Shown piece after piece: positions 27,101-35,169 of a stretch of DNA of 64,000 nucleotides. Position numbers and translations under genes: made by a program. The DNA is from Biomphalaria glabrata (taxonomy: Eukaryota > Mollusca > Gastropoda > Planorbidae), in the NCBI RefSeq assembly GCF_947242115.1, contig NC_074720.1:43737529-43801528 (forward strand). The letters run 5' to 3'. Each line of letters opens with the position of its first letter. Within the stretch, counting starts at the first letter, position 1. The notes below the pieces were generated by a model, which worked only from the letters and a program-made list of their open reading frames with translations, ran no database searches and had not been told where the DNA came from.

Positions 27101-28789
27101 ATAGTATCAATCAACAAATAGTATCAATCAGCAAATAGTATCAATTAAAAAATAGTATCAATCAGCAAATAGTATCAATCAGGAAAAAGTATCAATCAGC
27201 AAATAGTATCAATCAGCAAATAGTATCAATCAGCAAATAGTATTAATCAGCAAATAGTATCAATCAGCAAATAGTATCAATCAACAAATAGTATCAATCA
27301 GCTAATAGTATCAATCAACAAATAGCATCAATTATCAAATAGTATCAATCAACAAATAGTATCAATCAACAAATAGTATCAATCAACAAATAGCATCAAT
27401 TATCAAATAGTATCAATCAACAAATAGTATCAATCAGCAAATAGTATCAATCAACAAATAGTATCACTTTATTATCTTTAATAAAAATGTATATATCTCT
27501 GTAAAAGTTTGGGTTATAGCTCTCACGCAAACTTACACACGTCTGGTTATTATTTCAACATTCCAACTGACCTATGCATGTATTTCACAAACACATTTTG
27601 CAGTGAGGCCACGTAACAGTTAGACTTTTTAAAAGTAGAGTCGACATGATTATCTCACGACAACAACATTCAGAGACATATACATTAAATGTAACTTTCC
27701 CGGAAACATGGTCACGTGACTTCACAGAGCTCCAAAAAGCTTCTATGAAAAACTAACAAAGTTTTGGTTTGGTTCAGCCAGTTTCAGGTAGGCTGCATCA
27801 GAACAAGCTTATTAATATAATGAGACTCTAGCCTGCAGTGATTGTATAAAGAGAACTTTAACTTACAGTGATTGTAAACAGATTGTATAAAGAGAACTCT
27901 AGCCTACAGTGATTATATAAAGAGAACTCTAGCCTACCATGATTATATAAAGAGAACTATAGCCTACAGTGATTATATAAAGAGAACTATAGCATACAGT
28001 GATTCTATAAAGAGAACTATAACTTACAATGATTCTACTATGAGAAATATAGCTTACAGTGATTATATAATGAGAACTATAGCCTGCAATGATATTATAA
28101 AGAGAACTATAACCTACAGTGATTATATAAAGAGTTTATAACCTACAGTGATTATATAAAGAGATCTATAGCCTGCAATGATTATATAAAGAGAACTATA
28201 ACCTGCAGTGATTATATAAAGTGAACTATAGCCAACAGTGATTGAAAAAAGAGACCATAACCTACAGTGATTGAATAAATAGACCATAACCTACAGTGTT
28301 TACATTAAGAGAACTAGAATCTATAACTTGCATCGAATTGACTTCATCTTACAGTGACTGTACAAGAAAAGTTTCACTTACAGTGACTGTACAAGAAAAG
28401 TTTCACTTACAGTGACTGTACCAGAAAAGTTTCACTTACAGTGACTGTACCAGAAAAGTTTCACTTACAGTGACTGTACCAGAAAAGTTTCACTTACAGT
28501 GACTGTACCAGAAAAGTTTCACTTACAGTGACTGTACCAGAAAAGTTTCACTTACAGTGACTGTAGACAAAGGAAAAGCTGACGTCATAATCAGCTTCCA
28601 TCCACAGGTCGGCTTGTAATCACTCTCATTAAAATAGATTTGTCCTTTGGCATTGTTGCTCCAAATATTGTTCGTCGGATGAAACATGTTGGTCAAGGAC
28701 TGGACAAGTGTCAACAACATCCCAAACAGACACAGAGACCTGGCAAGGAAATAATAACAATATAAGATGTGTTTTTTTTTTCCCATCAT
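20881..28789 (-). CDS. Gene B: paralogue of gene A, five exons
   Basis: Minus-strand gene with exons 28556..28789, 26546..26661, 23997..24066, 21787..21892 and 20881..21119; intron phases 0, 2, 0, 1 as in gene A. The product is about 254 residues. It has an N-terminal hydrophobic segment (LCLFGMLLTLVQSLT), a CBM2-like region (CGWKLIMTSAFP, DNFTFFVTNDDY, closing CVCN), a 35-residue Ser/Thr linker, and a PAN/Apple-like domain (CYTGSQS, DCCALCCK, CFGLNF, CDVIF, CQFWNVTL, stop). Sequons NES, NFT, NAT, NQT and NVT suggest a glycoprotein. Introns 1 and 2 are mostly tandem repeats; intron 3 holds LINEs. The start is uncertain: ATG 28789 gives a long lysine-rich N-region, ATG 28720 a short one. Linker exon 4 is the weakest exon. 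Family names rest on motif resemblance. Confidence 0.65.
21168..21424 (-). mobile_element. SINE family III copy
   Basis: Reverse complement of the 17686 copy: CCTGGTCGAGAGGCTAAG, CTCGAGGTTCGACACCGG, GCGCCTAAAGGCAGCACGG, ending at AGCGCTATATAAAAGC and an (ATA)n tail. It lies in gene B intron 4. Confidence 0.8.
21485..21703 (-). mobile_element. SINE family I copy, head truncated
   Basis: AAGTTCCCCTTTCAGACC, CTCATGTGGCCAGCACAACG and CCCATTAAAGCTGGGTAGAC are in place; homology fades after AATCTCAGTC. Gene B intron 4, about 80 bp from exon 4. Confidence 0.85.
21787..21892 (-). CDS. Gene B exon 4 (candidate): Ser/Thr linker
   Basis: A 106-bp open segment between an acceptor-like ACACTGTATAG and a strong donor GTGAGT. 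Phase 0 in and phase 1 out fit exons 3 and 5 exactly. It encodes GVQFETIPRINQTMTSSNSA, then QLITISGFYAKFLSA. There is no sequence similarity to gene A exon 4 beyond Ser/Thr content, and the acceptor is weak, so another linker exon could exist. Confidence 0.45.
22370..22484 (+). mobile_element. LINE or SINE 3' tail ending in (ATT)n
   Basis: TGTAATGCACACATTGTAAG, then CAATAAAGATTATTATTAT, is a typical 3' end with a TTA-type tail. The adjacent R4/Dong-like LINE is inserted at this tail. Confidence 0.45.
22485..23452 (-). mobile_element. R4/Dong-like LINE, 3' half with restriction-like endonuclease
   Basis: The minus strand holds an uninterrupted reading frame from the 5' truncation near 23452 to the stop at 22567 (about 295 residues). 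It carries a C-x2-C-x7-H-x4-C zinc knuckle (CRKCGNVGESIEHIMAGC) and the endonuclease residues RPDLLF and IIDIAVP, in the order found C-terminal to the RT of R2/R4-clade LINEs. An 80-bp 3' UTR follows. TTA-type repeats flank both ends (22475-22484 and 23453-23473), as known for Dong elements, which target TAA repeats. RT motifs are missing, so it cannot move by itself. The open frame suggests a recent insertion. Gene B intron 3. Confidence 0.75.
23478..23985 (+). mobile_element. Two joined CR1-like LINE 3' ends with (TAAGA)n tails
   Basis: A first short piece (about 23508-23605) is followed by a better copy (23608-23840) encoding KSERHKDKGTFLVPYARTNL, SFFPSAIRAWNGLPEIARK and ending MHDYA-stop. 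TAAGA repeats follow at 23827-23840, and another eroded tail with TAAGATAAG lies at 23930-23980, up to the donor of gene B exon 3. Relatives lie at 29345-29600 and 35945-36062. Confidence 0.7.
23997..24066 (-). CDS. Gene B exon 3: end of CBM2-like region
   Basis: 70 bp between acceptor CTGTATATTTCAG and donor GTAAAT; phase 2 in, 0 out. Encodes LSYPAILVNMYCVCNATS, then LASCQ. Same length, phase and C-x-C-N-x-T ... CQ pattern as gene A exon 3. A (TAAGA)n LINE tail abuts it within about 12 bp. Confidence 0.75.
24215..25137. repeat. Pyrimidine-rich 12-bp minisatellite, ~0.9 kb
   Basis: The dominant unit is TTCACTCTTCCT with CTTCTC and AACTCT variants. The plus strand is almost pure pyrimidine except one A per unit, so the transcribed (minus) strand RNA of gene B intron 2 would be purine-rich. 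The array is irregular in 24215-24700 and highly regular in 24700-25100. Confidence 0.95.
25204..25381 (-). mobile_element. SINE family I copy
   Basis: Reverse complement of the family I layout. The tRNA-like head GGGGCGTGGTGGCCGATGGG and GAGTTCGAAACTCGTG lies at the right end. The A and B boxes are weakened. Gene B intron 2. Confidence 0.75.
25424..25521 (+). mobile_element. SINE family I, 3' fragment
   Basis: TATGACACCCTCGTAAGCCG through GAAAATGGGGACTTTACT is the last ~100 bp of a plus-strand copy. It faces the preceding minus copy. Confidence 0.8.
25859..26044. mobile_element. hAT-type MITE, family 3
   Basis: Ends CAGGGGTTCTCAGCCTG and GGAGAACCGCTG with a perfect 8-bp duplication AACTAGAT at 25851-25858 and 26045-26052. 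186 bp. The GGTTCTCA/TGGATCGCGACCCC style is widespread in animal hAT MITEs. Gene B intron 2. Confidence 0.9.
26065..26480. repeat. 21-bp minisatellite, 16 copies
   Basis: The unit GGTATTGTTCACGTGTGTAAA (one base shorter here: GTATTGTTCACGTGTGTAAA) has T/C variation at one position (CACGTGTG, CACGTCTG, CACGTTTG). Because 21 is divisible by 3 and no frame hits a stop, it is open in several frames as 7-residue repeats, without being a gene. CACGTG E-box words recur. It decays toward the exon 2 donor at 26545. Confidence 0.95.
26546..26661 (-). CDS. Gene B exon 2: CBM2-like core
   Basis: 116 bp between acceptor TTTCCTGATTGACAG and donor GTAAGT, phase 0 in and 2 out. Encodes VYGGVVDMIDNFTFFVTNDD, then YHEEPVDSILAVLFQGQF. 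Same length as gene A exon 2. The acceptor lies at the edge of the 17-bp intron array. Confidence 0.75.
26663..27475. repeat. 17-bp minisatellite, ~48 copies, starting at the exon 2 acceptor
   Basis: The unit is TCAATCAGCAAATAGTA with CAACAAATAG and TTATCAAATAG variants. The unit nearest exon 2 (TCAATCAGGAAACAGTA) forms the polypyrimidine part of the gene B exon 2 acceptor on the minus strand. A block of 24 units (~408 bp) is itself duplicated: the rare variant ATTAAAAAATAG occurs at 26735 and 27144 in the same context. Confidence 0.95.
27476..27834. other. Unique intron 1 sequence of gene B
   Basis: About 360 bp between the two arrays. No exon, SINE or MITE ends seen. Confidence 0.4.
27835..28345. 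repeat. 30-bp minisatellite, ~16 degenerate copies, splice-donor-like
   Basis: The unit is AGTGATTATATAAAGAGAAC plus TATAGCCTAC. On the minus strand each copy reads ATCACT followed by GTAGGC or GTAAGTT, that is, a diverged copy of the exon 1 donor context TCACT/GTAAGT found at 28556. It merges into the 29-bp array to the right. Confidence 0.9.
28350..28565. repeat. 29-bp minisatellite, 8 copies, spanning the exon 1 donor
   Basis: The unit CTTACAGTGACTGTACCAG plus AAAAGTTTCA repeats with at most two differences. On the minus strand each unit carries ACAGTCACT followed by GTAAGTGAAAC, identical to the real exon 1/intron 1 junction of gene B. Seven downstream decoy donors therefore follow the real one. 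Confidence 0.95.
28556..28789 (-). CDS. Gene B exon 1: signal peptide and start of CBM2-like region
   Basis: 78 codons from ATG 28789 to ACT before GTAAGT (phase 0). MMGKKKHILYCYYFLARS precedes a hydrophobic LCLFGMLLTLVQS, then LTNMFHPTNNIWSNNAKG, IYFNESDYKPTCGWKLIM. The alignment with gene A begins at TNMF/SNMF. An alternative ATG at 28720 or an upstream exon spliced at TTGCCAG cannot be excluded. Confidence 0.6.
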
Positions 28790-28829
28790 GCATTGGTAAT
28801 TCAGAATTAAAACAGTTAAAACTACTTGA

Positions 28830-29344
28830 CAACCAGAAAACCCTTAATTAACAATCAAACATCTTTACAACTAAAACATAAGTTTTAGATTAAGGTGATA
28901 CATACATATATATATATTAAACATTAATGAATAGCAGAAACCAGGGACCAAGTTTTTAAGAGTGGACTATGTTTGGTAAAATAAAATTTCTATTTTCAAA
29001 ATTATGTCAATTAAGCTTTTACGATAATTAGAAACTGTATCCCATTCTGAATAATAATCTGTAATTTGTTTTTAGAAAAAAATATGAATAAATATTTTAA
29101 ATATTTAAAATAAAAACATGACTAATGATTGCTTTTGCCTCATTAAATATGCATAGACAGTGTCTAATTTTCAAAACACTATAACTTTTTAAATAATTAT
29201 CCGATTAAAAAAAAATTTTCATTGAAAAAGTAGTGAATTAAATGCTACGAAAATAAGGGACTGTTTGGTCCCTGGTGCTGCTATCCATTTATGTATCACA
29301 TTTGTTTCAGCACCTAGCTTCAACACTATATTTAGATGAAGGCT
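28830..29344. other. AT-rich sequence upstream of gene B
   Basis: It should contain the gene B promoter, but I see no convincing TATA/Inr arrangement. No mobile element identified. Confidence 0.3.
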
Positions 29345-29600
29345 GTGCGCATCTTATCTTATGAAATACAGACGTTACTTAAAAAAAAAAAAGAATATTA
29401 CGTCCTACGCGTGTTCCTAGTCAATATTATCATTCATGTTAACCAATGACTTAAATTCTGCCAGTAGCTGGTTCTCCTGGCTAGCTCAGGTAACCCATTC
29501 CATGCTTTAATAGCACTACGGAAGAAGGAGTATTTGTACAAATTTGTCCTAGCATATGGGACGAGGAATGTGCCTTTATCTTTGTGTCTTTCTGCGTATT
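29345..29600 (-). mobile_element. CR1-like LINE 3' end
   Basis: The minus strand encodes ERHKDKGTFLVPYARTNLYK, SFFRSAIKAWNGLPELAR, then eroded frame and an ATAAGATAAG tail at the left. Same family as 23608-23840. Confidence 0.7.
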
Positions 29601-29602
29601 TG

Positions 29603-29732
29603 ATTAGACATATTAGAGATATTAGAGATATTAAAGATATTAGACATATTAGAGATATGAAAGATATTAGACATATTAGAGATATTAAAGATATTAGACA
29701 TATGAAAGATATTAGACATATTAAAGATAGCG
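29603..29732. repeat. 9-bp minisatellite inside the LINE copy, ~14 copies
   Basis: Units ATTAGAGAT, ATTAAAGAT, ATTAGACAT, ATGAAAGAT follow one another. The LINE coding homology resumes on neither side, so the array sits at the 5' edge of the truncated LINE. Confidence 0.9.
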
Positions 29733-29745
29733 AAGTGATGAAAGA

Positions 29746-29850
29746 AAAAGAAATTCCCCTTTCAGAACTCGCGATGTATTGGACCGTTAACGTAAAGGTC
29801 ATCTGTTAACGAGGGTGTCGTGTGGCCAGCACAATGACCAACCAAATAAA
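29746..29850 (-). mobile_element. SINE family I, 3' fragment
   Basis: AAATTCCCCTTTCAGAAC through GTGGCCAGCACAATGACC. Head missing. It lies 40 bp from a complete copy in the same orientation. Confidence 0.8.
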
Positions 29851-29892
29851 AGTTTTCGAACTATATAAACAGAAGAGTAATTCTTATAAATA

Positions 29893-30148
29893 GTAAAAAT
29901 CCCCTTTCAGACCTAGTGGTCTATAGGACAGATGATGTAAAGGTCATCTGTTTCCGTGGCCTACGGTTAACAAGGGTGTCATGTGGCCAGCACAACGACC
30001 AACCGCCTTTACTTTTCCATAACTAATGTCAGGTACACATTAGGCGCTCGAAGATCCCGAAATTAAAAATCACAGTCTTCACCAGGATTCGAACCCCGAT
30101 CCCCGGTACGGAAGCCAAACGCTTTACCGCTCAGCCACCGCGCCACCC
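29893..30148 (-). mobile_element. SINE family I copy, full length, with 15-bp TSD
   Basis: Complete layout: the minus-strand head GGCGCGGTGGCTGAGCGG and GGGGTTCGAATCCTGG (good A and B boxes), body, and CTGAAAGGGGATTTTTACT end. A perfect 15-bp target duplication TAATTCTTATAAATA flanks it (29878-29892 and 30149-30163), so it is the youngest-looking SINE here and fixes the family's ends. Confidence 0.95.
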
Positions 30149-30248
30149 TAATTCTTATAAATAAATATAGAAAATTATAAATCTAATTTTTTTTTCTTTT
30201 AGTTATCCATTAAAAGAAAAATGACAATTTTATGGATAGTTTTTTTTC

Positions 30249-30375
30249 GGTCTTGTCGATGGTCCAGGGTTCAAACCCTGCCCATTGCCATCCCTCTTCG
30301 TCCTGTGGGATGTTCGGACTAGGAAGTAATTTATCTTCAACTCTTAATGACCATTCGATACATGAAAATCATTTT
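30249..30375 (+). mobile_element. SINE family II copy, 5' truncated
   Basis: GATGGTCCAGGGTTCAAACCC contains the B box; CGTCCTGTGGGATG, GACTAGGAAGTAA and GACCATTCGATACATG follow as in 15713-15872. Confidence 0.7.
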
Positions 30376-31155
30376 GTCGCTGTTATGTATCATACAATTA
30401 ATTAAACCTGGTTTAAATTGTAAAGACTTTATAGTGTAAATTAAAAAGACTTTATACTTACAATGTCATTTTGTTAATCTCGGTATAAACTGATAGGGTC
30501 ATCAGGCTTGCGCGAGAGCACATTTATATCAGAGTAAAAAATATTAAAAAATCCGTGACAGAGATATCTGTGTCCAAGGGCAACAACCGCTACTCTACTA
30601 TCCAGTTATGGTTACATCCCCTCACCTTGAGTTGGCAAGCTTTAAGAATTGAATCGCGTCAACACAACAATCAAATAAAAAAAAATACTTTAAAAACAAT
30701 AGCATCAATTATTTTGAATCAACCATGAAATTAATTTTTAAATAGATTTAGACTAACATAATACATTTTTGGGATTAGAATTATTTTTATTAATAATTAT
30801 TTTTGCACTACTCAGATTTCGAGTTTATACCATGGTCAGTGTGCTATTGTTTAATCAGTTTTGTCGACCAGTTTGAGGAGGGGGGGGGGGGCTGCCTTTT
30901 CAAAAGCAATTTAAAAAACAAAGTGGCTCGAGTAAGACTTTGACTTTGAGGTCTCAAGTCTCCATGATTGAAAACCGGCACGCTAGCCACTGAGCTGTTT
31001 AAGTACTTATAAAGAAATAGGTTTTATAGACTATTGATAGTTTAAAATTCTTAGCGAACGACATAATTCTCTGCACAAGGCTTTTCTCCCGTAAGCTTAG
31101 TCAAATTTTAAAAACTATAAAATTATCTTATTTTATCTTATTTATTAACTAGTAA
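30376..31155. other. Intergenic sequence, nothing recognised
   Basis: AT-rich with a 12-bp G run near 30880. No exon or element ends found. Confidence 0.35.
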
Positions 31156-31159
31156 GTAG

Positions 31160-31394
31160 TAGTTGTTCCCCTCTAAGACATTTAGATCTATAGAGCAGAT
31201 GATGTAAAGGTCATCTGTTTCTGTAGCCCAAGGTTGACGGAAGTGTCATGTGGCCAGCACAACAACCAACCGCCTTAATTTTCCCCAACTAATGTCAGGT
31301 ACTCATTCGAGCTGTGTGGACTCAGAGGCGCCCTAAATTTCCCGAAATTCAAAATCAAAGTCTTCACCGAGATTTGAACCCAAGATCCCTTGTC
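31160..31394 (-). mobile_element. SINE family I copy, head truncated
   Basis: TTGTTCCCCTCTAAGACA start, body complete to GAGATTTGAACCCAAGATCCC (B box). It joins LINE coding sequence directly at about 31395. Confidence 0.85.
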
Positions 31395-31870
31395 ATGGAC
31401 ACATTTTTATATGCTTGCGACTCATGTACGCTGACTGCAGAGCTAGAGAGGAGAATGCTAGAAATTGAATTGATGTGCTATAGAAGGATCCTAGGGTATC
31501 ACATTGAAAGACCACCTCACGAACGAAGAGATTAGAAGCAGAGTTACTACAGTGATTGGAACCCACGATTATCTGTTAACTATTTAAAAAACACAAACTA
31601 TATGGCCATATTACAAGGTCTTCGGGGCTCGCAAAGACCTTCCTTCAGGAAACAGTACCAGGAAAAAGAAGGAGAGGCAGACAGACAAAGCGATGGGAAG
31701 ACAACATAAAAGAATGGACGGGCCAGCCATTAAAAGAGGTTCTATCCAAGTCAATAGACAGAAAACAGAGAGGAATGGAGAAAGACGGCCGACAGATCTC
31801 GTGTGGTGCCCTTACGGTCCAACAGACCGAGGGATAGGTCAAAGTGATCAGGTCAGCATGACCTATTCTT
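31395..31870 (+). mobile_element. LINE reverse-transcriptase C-terminal fragment
   Basis: The plus strand encodes LYACDSCTLTAELERRML, IELMCYRRILGYHIE, then in another frame TVPGKRRRGRQTKRWEDNIK, EWTGQPLKEVLSK and EEWRKTADRSRV. These are the thumb/C-terminal motifs of a common endonuclease/RT LINE. Frame changes show it is dead. Confidence 0.75.
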
Positions 31871-32860
31871 CTACCATAAAATAGTTGGTCATTTCATAAC
31901 TTTAATTAAATATTATATAATAAAATCAATGTGATACATTATACATACATTGCACAATCATAATACTTGTATAGGCAAAGTACTTCTACTCGTTTGCGTC
32001 TATATACCCTCAGATTTTTTCTACATTATATACTCTGTTATAATTAACATATTTTAGGTCTCGGTCGATCTCCCTATTAATCAATCAAATTGATTTAAAT
32101 GTTGTCATAACAAATATCGGATATACAGAACAGGAAAAAGTTGGTTAGTGTTAGGATCTTTTTAAATTGAATCGGAATAGGATACGAATGGAATATGTCT
32201 CATTAAAGTTGGTTAATTAAAACGAGGGTGTTTTGTTTTAGTTTCTTCAGATAACGATCAATTTTAGACAACTCTAAACGTTCAGTTTGATACTGCGAAT
32301 TATGTCCCTTGCATCTATTTATGTTGAAAACAAAAGAACAGATATTGTATTAAAAGTCTCGATTTCATCCATCCGATATTTTTTAGGACAAAGTTTGTAA
32401 CGATTCTGATAGAGATTATGCGCTCATATTTTGGAATCGATTACCCAGTAATGTATTTATTGTGTATGTGAATGAGTGTGTGTGAGTGTGTTCGTGTGTG
32501 CCATTTTTGATGTAAAGCTGTTGTCAGGTTGAAAAATTATATGTGGAAGAAAATGTCTTCATGGTTTCCTTCAAGGTCACAACAAGAAAAGGAAAGGGGA
32601 GGGTATAGGAGGGGTGGGAGGGTAAGGAGAAGGTTGAGAAGATTTTATTTTATTTATCTTTTAATTTCACTACCTCTTTCAAAATCTTTATACTCGGTAC
32701 TGGATACTCGATACAATGTTGGACCAGCGGCGTCGAAATTTCTACCAAGGTGTCGTGTGGCGCTGTAGTCCTCTGTATGCGCAGACAATTTCATTGAATG
32801 ATAGTTCATCTTGCTCATATACAGATATTTCACATGTTTTTTTTTATTAAATAACATTTT
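31871..32860. other. Intergenic AT-rich sequence
   Basis: A short GTGTGTGAG-type run at 32470-32500 and a purine-rich patch (GGAAAGGGGAGGG) near 32590-32640. No gene. Confidence 0.35.
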
Positions 32861-32863
32861 AAC

Positions 32864-33013
32864 AGTACCAGGGAAAAGAAGGAGAGGCGGAAATAGAAGG
32901 CGATAGAAAGAAAACATAGAAGAATGGACAAGCCTCTAATTGAATGAAATTCTATCCAATGCAAAAGACAGAGAGGAATGAAGAAAATACCCAAACGGTT
33001 CAACAGACTAAGG
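32864..33013 (+). mobile_element. LINE fragment split by a hAT insertion
   Basis: ACAGTACCAGGGAAAAGAAG, GAATGGACAAGCC, GACAGAGAGGAATGAAG and CAACAGACTAAGG match the same LINE region as 31640-31830. The sequence resumes after two hAT insertions at 34251 and 34674 (GGGATAGGTGAAG). Confidence 0.7.
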
Positions 33014-33089
33014 CAGTGTTTCCCAGTGTTCCCCGGAACACTAGTTTTCCGCCAGTAGGTATTCCTCAAACTCAGTTATTGGCATCCTT

Positions 33090-33224
33090 CAGGTACCCAA
33101 TAGAGCTGGGTGGATTTGGAAGCGCCAAAAAATATCCAGCGATTAAAAATCCCAGCCTTCGCAAAGATTCTGACTCGGGACCTCGGTTCTGAAGCCAAGC
33201 GCTTTACTGCTCAGCCACCGCTCT
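33090..33224 (-). mobile_element. SINE family I, 5' half, inside the hAT element
   Basis: The minus-strand head GGTGGCTGAGCAGTAAAGCG and a B-box position CCGAGTCAGAATCTTTGCG are followed by the body to GGGTACCTGAAGG. The 3' half is missing. Confidence 0.8.
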
Positions 33225-33944
33225 TATTTTCTATCAAAACATCGGCTGGGTTTTCATTTTCTTGTAGTTTTAGATTCATCTCCTTTACTTTTGCTTATAA
33301 ATCTATCATAAAGTAACATTATTGCAACCATTTGTCGTTCTCTAATTATGGGTGATTAATACCTTAATCATTTAGGAATGTATTTATTTTATTCAAGCAC
33401 AAAGCTGGAAGTTTCAACTCCATACCTGTAGAAAGCCATCGCACTTTAATGGGAAGAAGAAGGTCGGAATACTCTTCATTTCGTTTAAGAATTATTTTTA
33501 AACTGGCGATGGTAGAGTGCTATTGACAAGCACTTCTTGTTATAAGAAATACGTGGAGACTCGCAGATTCTCCTTTATTTTTTTCTTTCATACTTCTGGC
33601 TCCATCAATTGCTATTGAAACGAATTAATTTAAATAGATCTTTTAGACTTCAATTCATTTTTCTCGGCATTCGCTAAATCTTCTCCTCCAGTTTGTCACG
33701 AGAGTGCTAGCAATTCTTTGGGAAGACATATACCTAACAGAAAGCCAACTTGTGCCGTGTCTTTTATGTCGCAAGACATCATTGATAAGGAAGAAGAGGA
33801 TTGAATATCCTGCAAATATGTTACATTTGAAGACACGGGGAGGGGTGCGGTGAAAAGCGAGTACAAGTGTCTGAGAGATAGAATCGGTGCCTAATCTTAG
33901 TTAATCGATTCAATTTTTTTTTTCGATAAAATAAATAATATTTG

Positions 33945-34021
33945 AGTATGGAACTAAAGAGCCGCAGCTTAACATCTAAAGAGCCGCATGTGGCTCGAGA
34001 GCCGCAGGTTGCCGACCCCTG
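33945..34021 (-). mobile_element. hAT MITE end fragment
   Basis: On the minus strand CAGGGGTCGGCAACCTGCGG, CTCTCGAGCCACATGCGGC is a typical hAT MITE start. No partner end or matching 8-bp duplication (GTCTAGAG) was found upstream. Confidence 0.5.
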
Positions 34022-34264
34022 GTCTAGAGCTATGTCTTCCCAATTAGTCAGTATTGATGTTCACTGATTTGAGGTCCCGTTTTATTACATCTATGTAACG
34101 GAGGTAGGGGCGACCACTACGAACTAATGGAATAATTAACTAGTAATCCACCACGTGAAATAATCTCTATGAAACAATTTGCAAAGCGTTCCGCTAAATA
34201 CTCAGAGTGTGCAAAAGTGTTCCGTTAATTAAAAAGTTTGGGAAACACTGGACTAAGGGATAGG

Positions 34265-34673
34265 CAGGGCCGGTCCTAACAATTGCGGGGCCCTATGCGA
34301 AACTGATTGCGCGGGGCCTAGTCTGGGTGGGAATCTAGATAATAAGTGAAAATTAAGATTTCGTATTAGAAAATAAATTCGACTTTGAATTTTATTCATT
34401 TTTTACTAAGTACAAAATTGCGATTAAGGTGAAAATTCGCCCGATTATTACATTTTATTAATGGAAGTTGACAATGCCTTTATTTCTTTTATCGCGCGTT
34501 TTCCGCAATGAATGACACCCACAAATGAAAATTGTGTATATTTTGAGGAGATTTCCTGGAATTTTTTGTATATATTTGCAATTTAATAATTACAACTAGA
34601 ATTAGCGCGGGGCCTATGAAAGCGCGGGGCCCACTGCGACCGCATAGGTTGCAGTGGCCTAAGACCGGCCCTG
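34265..34673. mobile_element. hAT-type MITE, family 4, copy 1
   Basis: Ends CAGGGCCGGTCCTAAC and AAGACCGGCCCTG with a perfect 8-bp duplication GGGATAGG at 34257-34264 and 34674-34681. 409 bp. Its target overlaps the right target duplication of the 33014-34250 element by two bases. Confidence 0.9.
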
Positions 34674-34784
34674 GGGATAGGTGAAGGGGAACAATGTATT
34701 TAAATAAGATAGAGTAATGAATAAGATAAACTAATGAAATCGAAATATCTATATGTATTTTTTTTTTCAATAGTTTGTTACTAT

Positions 34785-35166
34785 TGTTGTAACTCCGCTC
34801 CCGCGCCCACTCTGATGGTGCGCATTAGAGCACCGTTCAACACAAGGAGGAGAAGACATGTTGATTCTACAGGAAGAAGGACTGTCTTAGATCCGGCTGA
34901 AGGGATCTGCTGGTTATGGGAGTCTGGACTGTCCGGGGCTAAGGGTTGTCCTGCGTGATACCAGTGAACTGTTTGGCGGACCTGGAGCGACACTGGGAAG
35001 TGTCTCGGTGTTCCGTCATAGTGTTAAGTAGGACTTGTAGAACTTGAGACATTACTCCCTGTGACTTGATAGCTGAAGTCTAACTATTTGAGTATAGCTG
35101 TAAATACATAAATGGTATTTAATTACCTTCTAGTTTTCATTGATTGCTTGGATTAGATGCTCTACA
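34785..35166. mobile_element. Candidate solo LTR
   Basis: A 382-bp segment starts TGTTGTAACTCCGC and ends GCTCTACA (TG...CA), flanked by CTAT at 34781-34784 and 35167-35170. It is GC-richer than its surroundings and has no coding part. The layout fits a solo LTR of a Ty3/Gypsy-like element; a 4-bp duplication is short, so this is tentative. Confidence 0.45.
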
Positions 35167-35169
35167 CTA

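Larger units (their letters stand above)
33014..34250. mobile_element. Non-autonomous hAT element, 1.24 kb
   Basis: Ends CAGTGTTTCCCAGTG and TTTGGGAAACACTG with a perfect 8-bp duplication GACTAAGG at 33006-33013 and 34251-34258. No transposase frame. It contains a SINE I (33090-33224) and a fragment of a further hAT MITE (33945-34021). Confidence 0.9.

Noticed and set aside
26663-27475. CRISPR-like array
   Set aside because: The units are contiguous with no unique spacers, and the surrounding DNA is eukaryotic.
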